Assembly (NCBI GenBank): GCA_011947345.1
Contig: JAAVTG010000773.1
Coordinates: forward strand, 1-34,406
Direction: 5' to 3'
Length of the DNA: 34,406 nt
Source: Phytophthora quininea
Taxonomy: Eukaryota; Oomycota; Peronosporomycetes; Peronosporales; Peronosporaceae
The notes under the pieces are model-generated. The model saw only the letters and a program-made list of their open reading frames with translations. It did no database searches and was not told where the DNA came from. A program made the translations under genes and the position numbers. Shown here in pieces: positions 30,449 to 34,406 of the stretch (positions are counted from its first letter, which is position 1; every line of letters starts with the position of its first letter).

Positions 30449-31522
30449 ATGGTGAGCTGCTCTTGCCCCCTCCCTCTCTCCATTGCCGTCTAACGCTGCT
30501 CCCCTCTGTGTGCTGCCAGGACGACCACGACCTCTACGTCATGAGCGAAGGTGACGAAATCTTTCCGTCCAGAGTGATGGTCCACTAGTATAACTCACCT
30601 CTATTGACTACTCCAGAGCTGGAAGACGGCGGACACTACGACGACCCCATGGAGCTGGACAACCAGCTGCTCAAGCGCAGCGCATACCCCCGCGGCTCAT
30701 GGTGGACTTCCAGAGCCTCGGCGTCGAGGCGCTGCGCCGCTACGCCAAGTTCTACCACCTCAAGGTGGACGATGACTCGAGCAAGGAGGACATGGCGGCG
30801 CAGGTGGCGCGACACTTCGACGGTTCCCTCGAGGTAGAGGAGGACGACTCGATCGTCGCCTTCATGCAGCGTCTGCGCAATGGCGAACGCTCCACGGTCA
30901 AGCGCTCCACGGCGCGCGAGAAGGAGCGCAAGGCGCTGGCAGCTGCCGAGAAGGCTAAACGCAAGTCCAACAGCCGCAAACGCGGCCGAGACCATTCGGT
31001 GTCGGTCTCGACGGGACGCAGCGCCAGCAATGGCAACACCAATGGCAACAGCTCGACGAACTACCACGGTAATAGCCACGCCAGCAATGGCCACAGCACG
31101 CGCAGCCACAACAGCGAAGGACGCAAACCGCCCCACTCCAAGGCGACCAACGCCGGCGGTAAGGGCAAGAAGAACAAGAAAGACGCAGACGCCGGCGAGG
31201 ACAACGAGCTCTACTGCATCTGCAACCTGCCGAGCTACGGCAACATGATCGCGTGTGACGGCAAGACGTGTCCGAACCCGTCGCAGTGGTACCACCTCGA
31301 GTGCGTCGGACTGGCGGACGGCCGCCATCCGGATACGTGGCTCTGCCCCGAGTGCGACCCCAAGGGCTTCTCCGGCGGCTCCTCCAACAACCACCGGAAG
31401 AAGAAAAGCAAGCGCTCCAAGTCCCCGGCAACAAGTGAGTGGGGAATAAGCGCAGTGTGTACGTACCAAGGCCGCACTGTGTGATTATGATGCTTTGAAA
31501 TATACATGTGTACGCAGCTTGA
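30449..31522 (+). CDS. SAP30-type Sin3-binding segment fused to an ING-type PHD finger, about 285 aa
   Basis: A likely nuclear chromatin protein. Spliced model: exon 1 is just the ATG (30449-30451), intron 30452-30519; exon 2 30520-30550, intron 30551-30616; exon 3 30617-31434, intron 31435-31517 (GTGAGT...ACGCAG); stop TGA at 31520-31522. One base is missing in a C-run near 30687-30691. Residues about 40-95 (VDFQSLGVEALRRYAKFYHL, SKEDMAAQVARHF) resemble the SAP30 Sin3-binding domain. A basic, Asn/Ser-rich linker follows. The PHD finger is at about 210-257 (LYCICNLPSYGNMIACDGKT; CPNPSQWYHLECVG; WLCPEC). Tyr before Cys1, SYGNM, Asp and Trp match the H3K4me3 pocket of ING proteins. A polybasic tail (HRKKKSKRSKS) follows, as in ING proteins. 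Inferred: a Sin3/HDAC subunit reading H3K4me3. If intron 3 is retained the protein ends at 31484. Confidence 0.78.
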
Positions 31523-31658
31523 TCTCCCGTGGTACGTACAGTACCATCTCCAAGCGTATCTTGCCCTTGTCGTCGTGTCGACCGTTGCATTCTGTAGACG
31601 AACGCCGTTCCGACCCCGTTCTTGAAGTTGCAGATCCGACACGTTGATCTTGGTGACC
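31523..31658. other. Short convergent intergenic gap
   Basis: 136 bp between the stops of the PHD/SAP30 gene and the WDR47-like gene. Nothing recognisable. Confidence 0.5.
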
Positions 31659-34043
31659 TCACGCAAAAGCCCAGAGCTTGACTCGCTTATCAGCACCAGT
31701 GGACACGATCGCTGGCTCGGATGGATGCCATTGGGCTTGCAGCACTTTATCTTGATGTTGATGGTAGCTGGCAACAGGCTGCATAGCCAGCAAAGACGAG
31801 AGCAAGGAACTTGTCTGTAGGACGCAAAGGCTGCCGTCGAAGCCCGCGCTAAGCAACCACCGGCCATCCGGAGACCACCGCACGGACCGACATTCGCCGT
31901 CGTGAGGCACCAGCACTTGCAAAGCTTCGTGCGACGCCGATCGCAAATCCCACAGCGCCACACTACCATCTTGGTGGCTAGAGGAGACCATTCTCTCATC
32001 TGTCGGATGGAAGTGAAGCGAAAACGCAGCAGAAGCACCAGAAGTGACGAGACGCTCGCAACGCCCACTGCGAGTATCCCAAAGCCGCACAGTCTTGTCC
32101 AAGGCAGCACTCAAGATGAGAGAACTTTTGGCCGTCGGATCAGGCATCGCAATCGCCTGAACTTCGCCGACGTGACCGTCAAGAGTCTGAATTGGACCAC
32201 AGCTCGATTTTTTCGCGTTCGACGAACGTCGTAACAATGTAAACGCCGATCGTGGGTCGAGGCGATCCAGATGTGGCTAGGAGAGGCAAACTCCAGCGCA
32301 CGAACTTTGCCCATCGAGCCGTTGGGATCTCCTTGTCGAACCGAGATTTCCTCAACCTGCTGCCTTCGCGAACCCTCTTTTCCGTGGCATATCAAGACTT
32401 TAACGGACCCATCGGCCGCCCCCGATGCAATCATTGATGCCAAACCCTCATTTTCCGACAGGAAATGGTTGAAAGAAGCGCAGTAAATCCCCGAAGAATG
32501 GTGTTTGTGTCTCTCAAACGCCACAGGGAGTAAGGGAAGTATTGAGTTCAGATGCGAGGATGAAGACAATTGTTGATGCTGTTCTGAAGGACGAGGCAGG
32601 TCGAAGACTCGGAGAGCTCGAGCATTCGTACCGACAACCAACTGATCGCCACTCGGATGAATATCCAACGCACGCACAGCTTGAGGTTCTTTGCCTCAGC
32701 AACGACGCATGCTCGCACAATGTCGTCCAGAGTTAAATCACTGTAATCTCGCGCCACCACTTTATCTGGTGGGAGATCGTCAACATCAATGTTATTTTTC
32801 CACTTGTCCCCGTCTTGGTTTTCTGGATCAATATGGGACAACGAACTTTGCTGGCAAAACTTTTACTAAAGTCGGAGGGAAGAAAGCGCGAGCTCTCGTG
32901 GTTGTGACTGGAACTGGATAATGTAGCAGCTGAAAGCCGAGATGAACTCCGATGGTCAACGAATTGTTCATTAAGAATGTCTTGTGGCTCGGCATCATTG
33001 TCAATGATTTCTTGTTCAATTTGATTGTCCTTTACGAAATCGTGACCAGCAGCACATCCTGTTTCATCTTCAGACCAAGTTATCGCCTCAGTTTGTATAC
33101 TCGCATCACACGAAAACTCGAATTCACGCCCCACACTTACACTAGCGGTATCAGGTCGACAGTCAGCCCCAATATTTTTGGTCTCTGGCTTACAATTCAC
33201 AGCAACCTCCAGACTCTCCGGTTTACAGGACACGCCAGCATCCACACTCTCCGGCTTGCAATCAACAGCAACATCAGCAGTTTCCACACTTTTTTGCTGA
33301 GTTTCCCACTCGGAATCGAATCGACCAGTTTCATGTCGAGAGTGCATTTTACTTAGAACCACAGACAAGGTCATCGGATTGTGTCGTTCTCCTTTTCTAC
33401 TTGCCAAATCCACCGAGCGCGCAAGAAAATTGCTCTTTGTCGAGATATCCTCAGGATGGTTAACTAGCTGATCTTGTGGCTTATCGAGAAATAAAATCTT
33501 TGCATTTACTTCGTCTTCCACCGTGCTACTTTCACTGACAGCGCACTCTACTGAGATGCAATCCTTGGCAATGCTGTTTCGATTTTGGTTGTGGAATATC
33601 ACGGCGTCCTTGACAAGACCAGCTAGCTGCAGTTTAGGCATGACCACGTACTTGTAGACGTCGCTTTCTTCGGAATTCACGCGCTCCCGAAACAGCGGCA
33701 TCACCTTCTCAAAGCATTCCAACTTGCTTCTTGCCAGTCGAGATGGGTCTTTGTTCGAGCTCTTCAGAAGCAGTTCAAGCTCCTTTAGCGAGTGTTCAGC
33801 GACTGTCAGCTCGTCGGGGACAATATCCAGATCATGCAAAGGCTGCAATAAAGCTCGCGCTCTCTCCACGTCTCCACCAAAAACCCAGCGACGAAGCAGA
33901 GCCAACTCGCGAGAGGACCCACGCAACCACGACACATCCAAACCACTCTCTTGTTGCACCGTCAACGAGCTCGCAAATAATCCTGTGGCTTGTAAATACT
34001 GCACGATCAGAAACAATACGTCCCCATGGCTCGGCGCGGTCAT
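31659..34043 (-). CDS. WDR47-like LisH/CTLH and WD40-repeat protein (three single-base frameshifts)
   Basis: One gene over three frames. Residues 7-38 (DVLFLIVQYLQATGLFASSL, then QQESGLD) form a LisH dimerisation motif, followed by a CTLH-like helical segment (ALLRRWVFGGDVERARALLQ). A long low-complexity linker holds four 11-residue CKPE repeats (Cys 262, 273, 284, 295). After shifts near 32847 and 32687-32692 come WD repeats: VRALDIHPSGDQLVVGTNAR; SSGIYCASF; MIASGAADGSVKVL; KVRALEFASPSHIWIASTHD. After a third shift near 32211-32232: GHVGEVQAIAMPD; DKTVRLWDTRSGRC; DGSVALWDLRSA; WSPDGRWLLSAGFDGSLCVL; ADKRVKLWAFA, then TGA at 31659. The order and the HPSG..L.VGTN match WDR47, a microtubule-linked scaffold in animals. 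Each shift equals one lost base by A/T runs. The role here is inferred only. Confidence 0.75.
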
Positions 34044-34062
34044 CCTTGGGGCGTCGGTTCAT

Positions 34063-34079
34063 CCAAAGCGAAAGTGATG
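34063..34079 (-). promoter_or_regulatory. Inr-like element of the WDR47-like gene
   Basis: The minus strand reads CATCACTTTCGCTTTGG, a partial Inr+FPR match, with a predicted start about 33 nt upstream of the ATG at 34043. Only about 110 bp separate this gene from the preceding one. Confidence 0.4.
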
Positions 34080-34152
34080 GAAGTTTTGGTTTTGTATTAT
34101 CGATAAGCTTTTCCCCTGTGGGTAACGAGCACGCCATATTCGAACGGCTCGG

Positions 34153-34406
34153 TCAGCTACGCCAAGATAGACACTGCGGACAAATTATAACGTAGCATAA
34201 GGATAGTTGGTAGTCACCTGGTTGTCTACATCGTGACGATACTGCTCTTGGGGTGTCAGCTCCCGTCCCGGCGACCACTTCGCTGTCGTTGCCGAACCTA
34301 GCGGTCTCCCCGAAGCCTCCTGCTTCCGCCTCCTGCTCACGTTTCTTCTTCCTGGAGTACATGGCGAACAGGAGCGCTCCAATAATGATACAGGCAGCCA
34401 ACACGC
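34153..34406 (-). CDS. C-terminus of a single-pass membrane protein (partial, runs off right edge)
   Basis: The frame entering from the edge gives LAACIIIGALLFAMYS, a transmembrane helix, followed by the stop-transfer run RKKKREQEAE and a hydrophilic tail (GGFGETARFGNDSEVVAG). The end is ambiguous. Without change the frame ends at 34153. A one-base shift near 34262-34275 gives ELTPQEQYRHDVDNQVTTNY and a stop at 34185, which looks more natural. A small intron (CAG then GTGACT, to GTCCGCAG) is a third option. The topology suggests a type I membrane protein with a cytoplasmic tail. The ectodomain is outside the window, so no family can be named. Confidence 0.5.
   Translation of the reverse strand, partial: VLAACIIIGALLFAMYSRKKKREQEAEAGGFGETARFGNDSEVVAGTGADTPRAVSSRCRQPGDYQLSLCYVIICPQCLSWRS

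Noticed and set aside
29600..30493. 298-codon plus-strand ORF between the carrier and PHD/SAP30 genes
   Set aside because: It crosses both promoters, ends inside intron 1 of the downstream gene, has no recognisable domain, and has the composition of noncoding GC-rich DNA.

Overview
The window is nuclear DNA of a filamentous eukaryote, most probably an oomycete of the Phytophthora/Peronosporales type. The evidence is short introns (66-132 bp, GT-AG), GC-rich coding sequence, compact gene spacing, decayed Ty3/gypsy chromovirus and RNase H-type retroelement debris, and close matches to the oomycete Inr+FPR core promoter (GCTCATTYYNCAWTTTY) about 50-85 nt upstream of several start codons. The assignment rests on these signals; no database search was possible.

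Layout. Positions 1-900 (minus) hold the N-terminal part of an NCS1-type purine/cytosine permease that runs off the left edge, with its core promoter at 949-967. Positions 968-3471 are gene-poor and become AT-rich; they contain a cluster of ACCGGTAT-like doublets spaced 11 bp apart. Positions 3472-22582 (19.1 kb, more than half the window) are one head-to-tail tandem array of a roughly 567-bp unit, about 33.7 copies. Every unit carries one minus-strand tRNA-Ala(UGC) gene, 34 in all: 23 have the full 72-nt structure and 11 carry small lesions in the T arm or variable loop. The array shows a left-to-right haplotype gradient, a dimeric higher-order repeat (1135 bp) and a displaced patch of left-end haplotype in copy 30. 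Positions 22583-26223 are degenerate mobile-element sequence: an RNase H fragment (minus), a chromovirus integrase plus chromodomain (plus), and a broken unknown gene (minus). Positions 26224-26925 are intergenic with two adjacent hairpins.

The right part is a compact housekeeping block. It holds a PX-domain protein (27060-27926, plus), a peroxisomal adenine-nucleotide-carrier-like SLC25 protein (28330-about 29600, minus), a divergently oriented chromatin protein joining a SAP30-type Sin3-binding segment to an ING-type PHD finger (30449-31522, plus), a WDR47-like LisH/WD40 protein (31659-34043, minus), and the C-terminus of a single-pass membrane protein (34153-34406, minus). These genes show no common pathway. 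The PHD/SAP30 protein is inferred to act in a Sin3-type histone deacetylase complex.

Quality caveat. The permease, carrier, PHD/SAP30, WDR47-like and right-edge genes all contain clean single-base frameshifts, mostly apparent 1-bp losses next to short homopolymers, in reading frames that are otherwise intact. Residual long-read indel error explains this better than simultaneous pseudogenisation. The same caution applies to single-base lesions in the tRNA copies, although several recur in many copies.
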